A stretch of DNA of 64,000 bases, taken from Acetobacteraceae bacterium. GTDB lineage: Bacteria; Pseudomonadota; Alphaproteobacteria; Acetobacterales; Acetobacteraceae. Within the stretch, counting starts at the first letter, position 1, and every line of letters starts with the position of its first letter. The stretch lies in the NCBI GenBank assembly GCA_030041255.1, contig JASHOF010000156.1, positions 1 to 64,000 of the forward strand, in the 5' to 3' direction. This document shows, in pieces, positions 1-8,734 of this stretch. The position numbers and the translations under genes were made by a program. Under the pieces are notes generated by a model. It worked only from the letters and a program-made list of their open reading frames with translations. It was not told the DNA's origin and searched no databases.

Positions 1-838
1 ACTGGCGATGTTCGCGGCCAACTGCATCTTCCCGCTGATCTATACGGTCCTGATTTCCTTCCAGCATTACCAGATGCTGATCCCGGTGCCGCCGCGATTT
101 GCCGGGCTTGCCAATTATGCGGCGATCTTCTCGGACCCGCTGTTCTGGAGCAGCCTGAAGGTCACGCTCTGGTTCCTCGCCGGCGTCGTGTTCCTGCAAT
201 TTCCGGCCGGCTTCGCACTGGCGCTGCTGCTGGAGCGGCTGCCGAAACGGGCGGATCTCGCAGCGACCGTGCTGCTGATACCCACCATCATCGCCCCCTC
301 GGTCGTCGCGTTCCAGTGGATCCAGCTCTATAATTACCAGTTCGGCCCGATCAACTTCCTGCTCGGCCGCGCCGGCCTGGCGCAACCGACCTGGACCGGC
401 AGCCCCAGCCTCGCACTCCCTTCCCTGATGATCGTCGATTTCTGGGAATGGACGCCGTTCATCATGCTGCTGCTGCTTGCCGGCCTGCGCGCGCTCCCGA
501 CCGACATCATCGAAGCGGCGCGCGTGGATGGCTCGTCGGCCTGGCAGGTGACGCTTCGCATGCGGCTTCCCTTGCTGCGGCCGGTGATCGGGATTGCCGT
601 CGTCCTGCGCGTCCTGATGTGCTTCAAGCTGTTCGACATCATCTATGTGCTGACCGCGGGCGGACCCGGTGCCGCCACGGAGAATCTCGCGTACTTCACC
701 TATATTCAGGCTTTCCGCTACTTCAATCTCGGCTATGCGAGCGCGCTTGCGATCCTGCAACTGATCCTCGTCATCGTCCTCGCCAAGGCATTGCTCGCGC
801 TCACCCGCCGGTCCGGCCGGCAGGTGCTGCCGGCATGA
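1..838 (+). CDS. Carbohydrate ABC transporter permease, MalF-like (5' partial)
   Basis: Inner-membrane permease of a sugar-type ABC importer. The frame is open from base 2, and the first transmembrane helix is already under way at the left edge, so the true start lies outside the window; the ATG at 8 is internal. Visible are about six hydrophobic segments and the cytoplasmic EAA loop (EAARVDGSSAW followed by LPLL about 10 residues later), which contacts the ATPase. The stop overlaps the start of the next permease by four bases (ATGA), so the two are translationally coupled and should form the heterodimeric channel. The binding protein and ATPase are not in the window, so the substrate cannot be named. 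Confidence 0.93.
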   Translation, partial: LAMFAANCIFPLIYTVLISFQHYQMLIPVPPRFAGLANYAAIFSDPLFWSSLKVTLWFLAGVVFLQFPAGFALALLLERLPKRADLAATVLLIPTIIAPSVVAFQWIQLYNYQFGPINFLLGRAGLAQPTWTGSPSLALPSLMIVDFWEWTPFIMLLLLAGLRALPTDIIEAARVDGSSAWQVTLRMRLPLLRPVIGIAVVLRVLMCFKLFDIIYVLTAGGPGAATENLAYFTYIQAFRYFNLGYASALAILQLILVIVLAKALLALTRRSGRQVLPA

Positions 839-1671
839 AGGGCCGCGGCTTTGGCCTCGGCTGGGCGCTCTTCTCCCTGGCGCTCCTGCTGGCGCTTGCC
901 TTCTTTCTCGCTCCCGTTGCCTGGATGCTGGTCACCTCGATCAAGCCGCCAGGCGAGTGGCTGACATCGCCCCCGGTTTTCTGGCCATCGCACTTCTATT
1001 GGCGGAATTTCTCCGAAGCCTTGATCCGCTGGAACGGCCTCAAGGGCCTCCTGGACAGCTTCATCGTTGCCACACTCTCGACACTCCTGTCCGTCCTCGT
1101 CGGCATTTTCGCCGCCTACGCGCTGGCGCGCTATCGCACCGGGGGTGAGAGCCTCTCCTTCACCATCCTCAGCATCCTCTTCATGCCTTCGGTTGCGGTC
1201 GGGATTCCGATGTACATCTTCTGGCGGCGGCTTGGCCTCCTGGACAGCTTCAGCGCGCTCATCTTTCAGTACACGGTTTTCAACGTGCCGTTCATATCCT
1301 GGGTGCTGAAGAGCTTCTTCGAGGATCTCGATCCAGCGCTCGAAGAATCGGCGCTCGCCAACGGTGCCACCCGATGGCAGGCGTTCGTCGACATCGCCTT
1401 GCCTCTCGCCAGGCCGGGGATCATCGCGGTTGCCTTGCTGTCCTTCATTTTCTCGTGGAACGAATTCTTCTTCGCCGTGATCCTCACCCGCGCGCGCGTG
1501 ACGACGCTGCCGGTGATCCTGCCGACCCTGATGGAGGGGCACGACATTCGCTGGGGCAGCATCGCCGCCATGGCCACGGTCGCCGCCGCGCCGGTGGTGC
1601 TGATCGCCTTCATTCTGCAGCGCTATCTCGTCCGCGGGCTCTCCTTCGGCACGATCCACGAACGCACCTGA
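835..1671 (+). CDS. Carbohydrate ABC transporter permease, MalG-like
   Basis: A 278-residue second permease subunit. It opens with a hydrophobic helix after MKGRGFGLGW, has about six membrane spans, and carries the EAA loop in the form EESALANGATRWQAF with LPLARPG following, as in MalG/UgpE-type subunits. The ATG at 835 overlaps the upstream stop, which fixes the start. Pairs with the MalF-like subunit just upstream. The last gene of the operon inside this window; a palindromic terminator follows immediately. Confidence 0.93.
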   Translation: MKGRGFGLGWALFSLALLLALAFFLAPVAWMLVTSIKPPGEWLTSPPVFWPSHFYWRNFSEALIRWNGLKGLLDSFIVATLSTLLSVLVGIFAAYALARYRTGGESLSFTILSILFMPSVAVGIPMYIFWRRLGLLDSFSALIFQYTVFNVPFISWVLKSFFEDLDPALEESALANGATRWQAFVDIALPLARPGIIAVALLSFIFSWNEFFFAVILTRARVTTLPVILPTLMEGHDIRWGSIAAMATVAAAPVVLIAFILQRYLVRGLSFGTIHERT

Positions 1672-1708
1672 GCAGGCCGGGCGGAGCGCCGCGGCGGCCA
1701 CCCTGCTC
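1670..1708. terminator. Convergent hairpin between permease and EF-hand genes
   Basis: GAGCAGG at 1670-1676 pairs with CCTGCTC at 1702-1708, and an inner GGCCG/CGGCC pair extends the stem. It starts in the stop codon of the plus-strand permease and ends 8 bases before the stop of the minus-strand EF-hand gene, so it could serve both. No long T run is present; the termination role is inferred. Confidence 0.45.
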
Positions 1709-1715
1709 GCCCGTT

Positions 1716-2672
1716 TCAGTGGCCACCGAATGCGCCCAGGAGTTGCTCCCAGGTATTGAGTGAGTGGGCCGCCTGTTCCGCACTATCCTTTGCAGATTCG
1801 ATGAGCCGGCCGAGATAGCCGTGGCCGGACGGCATTCCGACCTGGCGGAGGAATGTCTCGAGCTCGTTCGGCTCGATGAAGCCGTCTCCGTCATCATCGA
1901 TGTTGGACATCACGATCTGGGCAAAAATCGGCCCGACGACAGCAGCTCCGAGTTCTGCGCCCATGACCTGCTCCAGGGTGAACTCCGCGTGCGACATGCT
2001 GGTTCCCGGCACCGTCTTGCCGAACAGGATGCCGAGCTTCGATACCCTGCGGAAGAAGCTGACCAGCTCGGCCGCAGAGACCTTGCCGTCATGATTGAGA
2101 TCCAGGACCGAGACGACGGCATCCGCGCAGGCGTGCGGGTCCGTGTTGCAGGCGTGCTGAACTGTCGAAATCGAGTCGAGAAGGCCCGTGAGATCCGAAA
2201 GATAGTCCGCTACGAGCGGCCATGGCTTTCCCGCAATCTCCGGATTGTCGCACCTGATCTCGGAGATTTTCGGCACCTTCACCGCGCCGGAAGGAGAGAC
2301 GAACGCGCCCACGATCCGCGATCCCGAGCGGGTCAGCTTGAATTTCGCCGGAACGAACGCGCGTTTGACCGGGTCTTCCCAGTAGGACGAAACGACCATC
2401 GATCCGTCCGGTTCGAGCTGAAGCACCGAAAACAATGACGAATCCGCCTCTATCGTCTCCGAATCCGCCTGCTCTTCGATCCCGACGGACCAGCCGTCGC
2501 CACGAAAGAAATAGGAGGTGACGTCGCTGCAGGATTCCCCGACGTACCACGCACCCTGAAGGGCGGTGGGAACGGAGAGGTCGGACGGCGCATCGGCAGC
2601 GAGCCCCGGGCCGATACGACAAACGACAATCAGGGCAGCCAAGGCCGCAGAGAACGTTATCCGGCGCACCAT
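1716..2672 (-). CDS. Secreted EF-hand calcium-binding protein
   Basis: A 318-residue protein. The ATG at 2672 is preceded by GGAAGGA and begins a clear signal peptide (MVRRITF, then a hydrophobic core, then GLAADAPS), so I chose it over the upstream ATG at 2723. The N-terminal half (about residues 30-150) is an unrecognised, probably beta-rich domain. Two canonical EF-hand loops follow: DLNHDGKVSAAE and DDDGDGFIEPNE, each with acidic residues at loop positions 1, 3 and 5 and Glu at 12. Expected to act in the periplasm or outside the cell and to bind calcium. No operon partner; convergent with the sugar permeases. Specific function unknown. Confidence 0.8.
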   Translation of the reverse strand: MVRRITFSAALAALIVVCRIGPGLAADAPSDLSVPTALQGAWYVGESCSDVTSYFFRGDGWSVGIEEQADSETIEADSSLFSVLQLEPDGSMVVSSYWEDPVKRAFVPAKFKLTRSGSRIVGAFVSPSGAVKVPKISEIRCDNPEIAGKPWPLVADYLSDLTGLLDSISTVQHACNTDPHACADAVVSVLDLNHDGKVSAAELVSFFRRVSKLGILFGKTVPGTSMSHAEFTLEQVMGAELGAAVVGPIFAQIVMSNIDDDGDGFIEPNELETFLRQVGMPSGHGYLGRLIESAKDSAEQAAHSLNTWEQLLGAFGGH

Positions 2673-2781
2673 TCCTTCCTCCCGAGCCCGCGCACTGGCC
2701 CGCCGGCATTCCGGATCGCACAAGGCCGTACCCGAACGACCTTGTGATGACCGGAGCGTCGTGCCAGGCCATGAGAGAGAA

Positions 2782-3840
2782 TCACCTGGTTCCGGCGTCC
2801 AGCCTGTCGTAGCCGCGAAGCCGGTAGATGGCAGCGGAAATGATCCAGCTTGCCATGAAGATGCCGATGATCAGATAGCCGATCATCCCGAAATTGTCGT
2901 TCAGCGCGCCGATGCCCTGCCAGAAGAGACCTTTCAGGCCAAGCCGGTCCTGGAGCAGGCCGAGCGCCTCGATCCCTCCCACGGCCACGGCGACCACGAC
3001 GCACACGAACGTAATGGTCAGATTGTAGTAGAGCTTGCGGATGGGTCTGCTGAAGGCCCAGCCATAGGCCCCCAGCATCAGGACGCCGTCGCTGGTATCG
3101 ACCAGCGACATGCCGGCGGTGAACAGCGCCGGGAAGACCAGGATCGACCAGATCGACAGGCCATGCGCCGCCCCCGCTGCGGAAATGCCGAGCAAAGCGA
3201 CCTCGGTCGCCGTGTCGAAGCCAAGGCCGAACAAAAAGCCGAGCGGAAACATGTGCCAGCTTTGCCGGATCATGCGGAACAGCGGCCGGAACAGCCGCGC
3301 GAGCAGCCCACGTCCGGCCAGCAGAATGCTGAGCTCCTCCTCCTGATACGGCGCGCCGGCCTTCACCCGGCGGAAGGCGCGGTAGATGGTCGTCAGGATC
3401 ACGATGTTCATCGCCGCGATCGCCAGCAGGAACAGCGCCGAGACGGACGTGCCGATCACTCCCCCGATCTCTTGAAATGAACCAAAACGGCTCTTGAACG
3501 CCGTAGCCGTGGCGGCGATCGCAACCGCCGCCAGCACGACGACCGTCGAGTGGCCGAGCGAGAAGAAGAAGCCGACGGCAGCCGGTTGCTTGCCTTCCTG
3601 CACCAGCTTGCGGGTGACATTGTCGATGGCGGCGATGTGGTCGGCATCGACGGCGTGACGCAGGCCGAAGCTGTAGGCGAGAAGGCAGGTGCCGAGCAGC
3701 GCCGGACTGTGCCGGAACTCTGCCAACGCCCACAGCCAGGCGGCGACATTGGCAGCGATCAGCACCGCATAGATGCCGGCAATCTTGTTGCGCATGTTGG
3801 CGGATCCGTCGTTGAAGACACTTGAGAACGCATACCGCAT
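2782..3840 (-). CDS. NiCoT-family nickel/cobalt permease
   Basis: A 352-residue, eight-helix inner-membrane secondary transporter for Ni2+ and/or Co2+. The family signature HAVDADH (His62, Asp67, His68) sits in helix 2, followed by the second family segment FFFSLGHSTVV. The ATG at 3840 has a GGTGGT purine-rich stretch upstream; a GTG at 3849 is possible. It stands alone on the minus strand. Selectivity between nickel and cobalt cannot be read from sequence; the nickel-dependent LarA pathway at 49-53 kb makes nickel an attractive cargo. I looked upstream for a B12 riboswitch core and saw none. Confidence 0.92.
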   Translation of the reverse strand: MRYAFSSVFNDGSANMRNKIAGIYAVLIAANVAAWLWALAEFRHSPALLGTCLLAYSFGLRHAVDADHIAAIDNVTRKLVQEGKQPAAVGFFFSLGHSTVVVLAAVAIAATATAFKSRFGSFQEIGGVIGTSVSALFLLAIAAMNIVILTTIYRAFRRVKAGAPYQEEELSILLAGRGLLARLFRPLFRMIRQSWHMFPLGFLFGLGFDTATEVALLGISAAGAAHGLSIWSILVFPALFTAGMSLVDTSDGVLMLGAYGWAFSRPIRKLYYNLTITFVCVVVAVAVGGIEALGLLQDRLGLKGLFWQGIGALNDNFGMIGYLIIGIFMASWIISAAIYRLRGYDRLDAGTR

Positions 3841-3931
3841 GGTCACCACCCCGACACCAATCGCGTATCATCCTATTCTGCCGACAAGGGATCCGTCCAC
3901 CGGCAGCGCCCGGGCCAACCGTGCAAGGATA

Positions 3932-3965
3932 GCGGGGCGGAATGCGCACCGCTTTTCCGCCCCGC
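3932..3965 (-). terminator. Strong hairpin after the iron alcohol dehydrogenase gene
   Basis: GCGGGGCGGAA (3932-3942) and TTCCGCCCCGC (3955-3965) form a perfect 11-bp stem with a 12-base loop, four bases after the dehydrogenase stop codon on the minus strand. There is no clear U tract, so it could be a terminator or an mRNA 3' stabiliser. Confidence 0.55.
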
Positions 3966-3968
3966 GTT

Positions 3969-5129
3969 CTAAACCCTTCCGGCCAGCGCGCGGTCGAACA
4001 GATCGAGCGCACGCGCGCGCGTCAGTTGCAGCGGATTGCCGCCGGCGGTCGGATCGACGAGTGCCATCTCCGCAATTTTTTCCCGCCTCTCGCCCGAAAC
4101 GCCGAGCCCGGCCAGCGTGTGCGGCACCTTCAGCCGCTCCCTCAGCTTCAGCACGGCCTCGAGGAAAGCATCGAACGAGGCACCGAGGCCAAGGTACGCC
4201 GCGAGCCTCGAAATCTTCTCTTCGATGGCCGGGCGGTTCATCGCCAGCACATAGGGCATGAAGACGGCATTCGTCATCCCGTGATGCGTGTCATAGAGCG
4301 CACCGACCGGATGCGAAAGCGAATGGATGGCACCGAGCCCCTTCTGGAACGCGGTCGCGCCCATGGAGGCCGCCGCCAGCATCTCCGCGCGTCCTTCCAG
4401 GTCGGCGCCATCGGCAAAGACTTGCGGCAGATATGCGAAGCAAAGCCGCATGCCCTCGACCGCGATTCCCTCCGCCATCGGATGGTACGAAGGCGAGCAA
4501 TAGGCTTCGAGGCAATGCGCGAGCGCATCCATCCCGGTTCCGGCCGTCACTTTGGGCGGCATCCCGACCGAGAGTTCCGGATCGAGGATCGCCACTTTCG
4601 GCATCATCCCGGGATGGAAGATCACCTTCTTGGTGTGCGTGGCCTCATCCGTGATCACCCCGGCGCGCCCGACCTCCGAGCCGGTGCCGGCGGTGGTGGG
4701 GATTGCCACGACCGGAGCGATGGCCGCTGCATCGGCGCGCTTCCAGCGATCGCCGATATCCTCGAACTCCCAGACCGGCAGCCGCTGGCCGGCCATGAAG
4801 GCAATGACCTTGCCGCTGTCGAGCGCCGAGCCGCCGCCGAATGCCACGACGCCATCGTGGCGGCCTGCGCGGAACGCCATGATGCCGGCCTCGATCCCGG
4901 AAGCGACGGGATTCGGCCGCACTTCGGAAAAGAGGGAAAACGGAACTTTCGCAGCGGCCAGCAACTCCTGAAGATTCTGCGCAACAGGCAGCAGCGCCAG
5001 CCCGGCATCGGTCACGACCAGCGGGCGGGCGATGCCGAACTCCCGGAGTATGTCCGGCAACTCCTGCAAGCGGCTTCGGCCGAGCCGGACGTTCGTCGGA
5101 TAGCTCCAGTTGCCAACCAGGTTGCTCAT
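3969..5129 (-). CDS. Iron-containing alcohol dehydrogenase
   Basis: A 386-residue group III, iron-dependent, NAD(P)-linked alcohol dehydrogenase. Visible are the nucleotide-binding GGGSALDSGK stretch, the TTAGTGSEV motif, and the metal-ligand region: GMDALAHCLEAY, then HSLSHPVGALY and DTHHGMTNAV supplying histidines. Length is typical. It starts 13 bp after the stop of the glutamine-synthetase-like gene and is surely co-transcribed with it. In related clusters such pairs handle gamma-glutamylated amines or amino alcohols (PuuA/IpuC-like routes), with the dehydrogenase oxidising an alcohol group. That assignment here is inference. Confidence 0.92.
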   Translation of the reverse strand: MSNLVGNWSYPTNVRLGRSRLQELPDILREFGIARPLVVTDAGLALLPVAQNLQELLAAAKVPFSLFSEVRPNPVASGIEAGIMAFRAGRHDGVVAFGGGSALDSGKVIAFMAGQRLPVWEFEDIGDRWKRADAAAIAPVVAIPTTAGTGSEVGRAGVITDEATHTKKVIFHPGMMPKVAILDPELSVGMPPKVTAGTGMDALAHCLEAYCSPSYHPMAEGIAVEGMRLCFAYLPQVFADGADLEGRAEMLAAASMGATAFQKGLGAIHSLSHPVGALYDTHHGMTNAVFMPYVLAMNRPAIEEKISRLAAYLGLGASFDAFLEAVLKLRERLKVPHTLAGLGVSGERREKIAEMALVDPTAGGNPLQLTRARALDLFDRALAGRV

Positions 5130-5142
5130 TTCCGCCCGCCCC

Positions 5143-6510
5143 TCACGCCCGCTCGAAACCGCGCCGCAATTCCCAGTCCGTCACCCGCCGGTCGTATTCG
5201 AGCTGCTCCCACTCGGCGGTGTGCGCGTAATGCTCGATCACCTCTTCCCCGAAGGTCTCGCGCAGCATCGTTGAACTTCGCATCGCCGCAATCGCCGCGC
5301 GCAGGGTCTTCGGCACCTCCGGCACCTCCGCTGCCCGATACGCATCGCCGGAAAAGGCCGGCCCGAGAGCGAGGTTCTGTTCGATGCCCTTGATTCCCGC
5401 AGCGAGCAGGGCGGCCAGGGCGAGATAGGGGTTGAGGTCGGCGCCGCCGATCCGGCACTCCACCCGCACCGATTTCGTGCCGGCGCCGCAGATGCGGAAT
5501 CCTGCGGTGCGGTTGTCATGCGCCCAGACCAGCCTGGTCGGCGCGAACGTTCCCGCCTGGAATCTCTTGTAGGAATTGACGTAGGGCGCGAGGAACCAGG
5601 TGATCCCGGCGGCGTGCGCCATCAGCCCGGCAAGAAACTGCTGCATCAGCTTCGACATCCCGTGCCCGGAGGCGGGATCGTAGAACAGCGCCCGACCATC
5701 CGGGCCGGCAAGAGAAAGATGGATGTGGCTCGAGCTGCCCGCCAGCGCATAATCCCACTTCGCCATGAAGGTCACCGCCTTGCCTTGCGCGTGCGCGATT
5801 TCCTTGATCGCATTCTTCAGGATGACGTGCCGGTCCGCCATCGCCAGCGCCTCCGCGTAGCGGATATTGATCTCCTCCTGCCCGGGTCCCCACTCGCCCT
5901 TCGAGTTCTCGACCGGAATGCCCGATGCCTCGAGATGCTTGCGGACCGCGCGCATCAGTCCTTCTTCCTTGGTGGTCTGGAAGATATGGTAGTCCTCGAT
6001 GTAGTAGCCGGCAGTTGCGAGCCCGCGATAATCCTTCTCGTGGATGCTGCGGAACGTTTCGTCGAAGACGTAGAATTCGAGCTCCGAGGCGGCATGCGCA
6101 CGATAACCGAGGGCCGCGAGGCGTGCGAGCTGGCGTTGCAGCACGTTGCGCGGAGCGTGCGGAACCGGCGCCCGATGGTGATGATCGACCAGATCGCAGA
6201 GCACGAGCGCGGTTGCTTCGAGCCAGCTCGCGCAACGAAGCGTGGACAGATCCGGGCGCAGCACGAAATCGCCGTAGCCACGATCCCAGCTTGCCGCCCG
6301 ATAGCCGGGAACCGGCTCCATATCGATATCATCGGCGAGCAGGTAATCGCAGGCATGCGTTTCCTCGTGTGCCGAATCGAGGAAATACCCGGCCTGGAAC
6401 CTTTTCCCGAGCAGCCTTCCCTGCATGTCGGGAAAGCAGGCGAGCACAGTGTCGATCGTGCCTTCGCCGACGGCGCTTTTCAGGCCCTCGAAGGTCAAAC
6501 TCCCGGCCAT
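5143..6510 (-). CDS. Glutamine synthetase family protein (gamma-glutamyl-amine ligase-like)
   Basis: A 455-residue ATP-dependent ligase with the glutamine synthetase fold. The beta-grasp N-domain covers about residues 10-110. The catalytic domain has the metal-binding ELEFYVF strand, the GPGQEEINIRY stretch, the SSSHIHLSL loop and the PTRLVWAHDNRTAGFR stretch that carries catalytic and ATP-contacting arginines, and ends with a VECRIGGADLNPYLALAA segment. This form (class I-like, no adenylylation tyrosine loop seen) is typical of PuuA and other amine gamma-glutamylases rather than of GlnA. The ATG at 6510 follows AGGGG by 8 bases; upstream extensions in this frame look non-coding. First gene of a two-gene operon with the iron dehydrogenase. 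Confidence 0.88.
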   Translation of the reverse strand: MAGSLTFEGLKSAVGEGTIDTVLACFPDMQGRLLGKRFQAGYFLDSAHEETHACDYLLADDIDMEPVPGYRAASWDRGYGDFVLRPDLSTLRCASWLEATALVLCDLVDHHHRAPVPHAPRNVLQRQLARLAALGYRAHAASELEFYVFDETFRSIHEKDYRGLATAGYYIEDYHIFQTTKEEGLMRAVRKHLEASGIPVENSKGEWGPGQEEINIRYAEALAMADRHVILKNAIKEIAHAQGKAVTFMAKWDYALAGSSSHIHLSLAGPDGRALFYDPASGHGMSKLMQQFLAGLMAHAAGITWFLAPYVNSYKRFQAGTFAPTRLVWAHDNRTAGFRICGAGTKSVRVECRIGGADLNPYLALAALLAAGIKGIEQNLALGPAFSGDAYRAAEVPEVPKTLRAAIAAMRSSTMLRETFGEEVIEHYAHTAEWEQLEYDRRVTDWELRRGFERA

Positions 6511-6552
6511 GCGTGCCCCTTTCAGACGTGCGAGATGACGTAAGCGGCATCG

Positions 6553-6578
6553 TTGCAACCCCATCGGCGGGGCTGCAA
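6553..6578. promoter_or_regulatory. Inverted repeat upstream of the glutamine-synthetase-like gene
   Basis: TTGCA-A-CCCC and GGGG-C-TGCAA flank a 6-base centre, about 43 bp upstream of the minus-strand start codon at 6510. A 9-of-10 matched dyad in this position is a candidate operator or leader hairpin. No regulator can be assigned. Confidence 0.35.
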
Positions 6579-6816
6579 GCGCGGCCCGGCGCTGATTGGC
6601 ATGGTCGATCGGTTCCCCACCGCGCCTTGACCGCACCGGGCCAGCCAATCTAGCTTTGGCGCATGGCCCGCCTGCCCCTCCCCGCACGACGCCGACGCCC
6701 GCTTTCCGGCGGCGGTCCCGATGCGGTTGGCGGGGATCGGCGCAGCGGAATCCGCGCCCGCGCGCGACCCTCCGGCTAGCGCCTCCCTTCCCCCGACCCA
6801 TCGCCCGCCCCGCCGG

Positions 6817-6837
6817 CCCCAGGCCCGCGGGGTTTTT
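6817..6837 (+). terminator. Orphan intrinsic terminator-like element
   Basis: CCCC-AGGCCCGC-GGGG followed by five T bases (6833-6837), then CGTTTTCC. It is oriented for plus-strand transcription but lies before the GNAT start at 6864, and no plus-strand gene precedes it since 1671. It could end a small RNA or act as a leader attenuator for the GNAT gene. Confidence 0.45.
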
Positions 6838-6863
6838 CGTTTTCCCGACGACCGCACCCGGAC

Positions 6864-7328
6864 ATGCAGCACGCACCTCTCGATTTCGTCACCCTGAAGG
6901 ATCGGCCCGACCTTTTGCCGATTGTCCGCTCCTGGCTCGGCAGCCGCCGCTCGAGCCTGGCCGGCCCGGAGCACTGCTTTGTCCTGCTCGCCGGCGGCGT
7001 TCCGGCCGGCACGGCGAGCCTCGCCGAGAACAGCCTGGAAACCCGCCCGGACCTCACGCCCTGGCTCGCCAATCTGTTCGTGCCGCCCGCTTTTCGCGGC
7101 CGCGGTCACAGCGCCCGGCTCGTCGGCGCGGTCGAGGCTGCCGCGCGCGCCGCGCGCGTGCCCACCCTCTGGCTGGTCACCCGCTCCGCCGAGAGCCTCT
7201 ATGCGCGCCTCGGCTGGCACGCGGTCGGGCCCGCCATCTTCCATGGCGACCCCGCGACGCTGATGCGCCGGGATCTCGGCCCGGTTCAGAATCCGAAGCC
7301 GTACAGGGCGGAATCAGCCGCAACGTAA
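6864..7328 (+). CDS. GNAT-family N-acetyltransferase
   Basis: A 154-residue single-domain acetyltransferase. The acetyl-CoA-binding motif A is clear (NLFVPPAFRGRGHSARLV, the R/Q-x-x-G-x-G/A type), followed by the motif B helix and LYARLGWHAVG. The substrate is unknown. The C-terminal end overlaps the 3' end of the convergent PQQ-propeller gene by 43 bp. Confidence 0.85.
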   Translation: MQHAPLDFVTLKDRPDLLPIVRSWLGSRRSSLAGPEHCFVLLAGGVPAGTASLAENSLETRPDLTPWLANLFVPPAFRGRGHSARLVGAVEAAARAARVPTLWLVTRSAESLYARLGWHAVGPAIFHGDPATLMRRDLGPVQNPKPYRAESAAT

Positions 7329-8734
7329 ATCCGCCCGCCACCCACGACCGGAGTCTGGAAGCGCCGCACCAGACTCATTGGCTGGCTGGTGAACAGCAGC
7401 GTCCCGTCGGTGCCGCGGAATGCCCTGAGGCGCTCGTCGCCCTCCGCGCCCACCGCCCAGACCACAGGATTGGCTCCGTCTTCGGTGGTGGTCACGATTG
7501 GCGCGCCGAGCCCATGCTCCTCCGCGCACCAGGCAACGGAAATAGTCGGCCCCGGGGCGATCTTCAGCGCGACCAGGTCACCCTGCTCACCGGCCGGACA
7601 ACCCGCACCCTCTCCCTCGAACACCACGAACGCATCGTCGCCGCTCGTGAAACTCGCCGGTGAGGTGCGGATCGGTACCTTCGAGACGTGTGCTTCCGCG
7701 ATCTCGCCGCCGATGCCGCCGAGATTCGCGCGCTTCATCAGGTAGGCATTGCCATCCTTGCCGAGCGCCAGCACGCTGCTGCTGCCGATGAGCATCGGAT
7801 TGGTGGCGCCGAGATCGAGGTCCTCATCGTCGAGCTGTTTCCAGTTGGATGGCGCGAAATAGTCCTGACCCCGGCCCGAGAATTGTCCGTCGAGTCCAAG
7901 CCGGATCACGGCCTCGCCGCCGGCCCAGCGGCGCGCATTCATTGTATTGCCGGTGGCCACGAAGAAGGATTGCCCGTCCGAGATCATGCCACCGGGCGCC
8001 CAGATCCCGCCGCCCGGCGCCGCCGTCGAGAAGCCGGAGAGCTGAGCGGGATTGGCCTCCTCGATCCCGACCACCCAGCCGTGATAGGTGCGGCAATCGC
8101 CGAAATGCCCGGCGTAAGCGACGAATACGCGGCCCCGGGCCACCGAGAGCGCGCTGCGCTGGCCCTGGTTCGCGGCGACGAAGAGCTTGTTCTGGCCGGC
8201 CAGTGCGAGCCCTACGCTCACCGGCCAGCCAGGTCTGATGTGCCCGTCGCCGAGGCCGAGCGCGAACACCAATTGCTGCGGGAAGCCGCCTTGGCCCAGC
8301 ACCATGGCGGCGGCGTAGATCACGCCGCCATCGATCACCGGCGTTCCCGTGATCCCCATCGGGTCGATATCTCCGCAGGGCAGGGAAGAGGACGGCACCG
8401 GGGCGCCCAGCACGGTTTGCCAGATCGTCTTGCCATTCGCGGCTTCCAGCGCCTCGACCTCGTTCTGCTCCGTCGCAACGATCAACGCCGCCCGCTTGCC
8501 CGATGCCTGGACATAGAGCGGCGCCGCATAGACCGGCCCGACGAGGCCGACGCTGAGGGCAGGCGCGGGCGGCATGGCGCTCACCATCGCCGCCGTGAGC
8601 CCGGGCACGACGGTGCGTCCGCTTCTCGCCGCGTCGGCGTGATACTGCACGACTGCCTGCGCGCGCCCGGCACCCGCCCCGGCAAGAACCAGCGCCAGCA
8701 CCGCGCAAGCCCGCAATGGAACGTGTCCCATCAT
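7286..8734 (-). CDS. Exported PQQ-like beta-propeller protein
   Basis: A 482-residue protein. The ATG at 8734 has AGGGGG 8 bases upstream and starts a signal peptide (hydrophobic core, then GAGRAQA cleavage region). The mature part has repeated propeller blades, with the blade signature EALEAANGKTIWQT and further GTPVIDGG, FVAYAGHF and GGRIYVAAD segments typical of PQQ-domain proteins. I see no cytochrome CxxCH motif and no adjacent-cysteine signature of methanol-dehydrogenase-type enzymes, so cofactor binding is uncertain; it may be a structural propeller. Expected in the periplasm. Confidence 0.78.
   Translation of the reverse strand: MMGHVPLRACAVLALVLAGAGAGRAQAVVQYHADAARSGRTVVPGLTAAMVSAMPPAPALSVGLVGPVYAAPLYVQASGKRAALIVATEQNEVEALEAANGKTIWQTVLGAPVPSSSLPCGDIDPMGITGTPVIDGGVIYAAAMVLGQGGFPQQLVFALGLGDGHIRPGWPVSVGLALAGQNKLFVAANQGQRSALSVARGRVFVAYAGHFGDCRTYHGWVVGIEEANPAQLSGFSTAAPGGGIWAPGGMISDGQSFFVATGNTMNARRWAGGEAVIRLGLDGQFSGRGQDYFAPSNWKQLDDEDLDLGATNPMLIGSSSVLALGKDGNAYLMKRANLGGIGGEIAEAHVSKVPIRTSPASFTSGDDAFVVFEGEGAGCPAGEQGDLVALKIAPGPTISVAWCAEEHGLGAPIVTTTEDGANPVVWAVGAEGDERLRAFRGTDGTLLFTSQPMSLVRRFQTPVVGGGRIYVAADSALYGFGF

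Larger units (their letters stand above)
6511..6863. other. 353-bp divergent intergenic region
   Basis: Separates the minus-strand glutamine-synthetase-like gene from the plus-strand GNAT gene. No convincing gene on either strand. It holds an inverted repeat near the minus-strand gene (6553-6578) and a plus-strand intrinsic terminator-like element (6817-6837) that belongs to no recognised plus-strand gene; both are listed separately. Confidence 0.6.

Noticed and set aside
3841-3931. Possible cobalamin riboswitch upstream of the NiCoT permease
   Set aside because: No B12-box core or long structured leader; only about 90 bp lie between the genes' elements.
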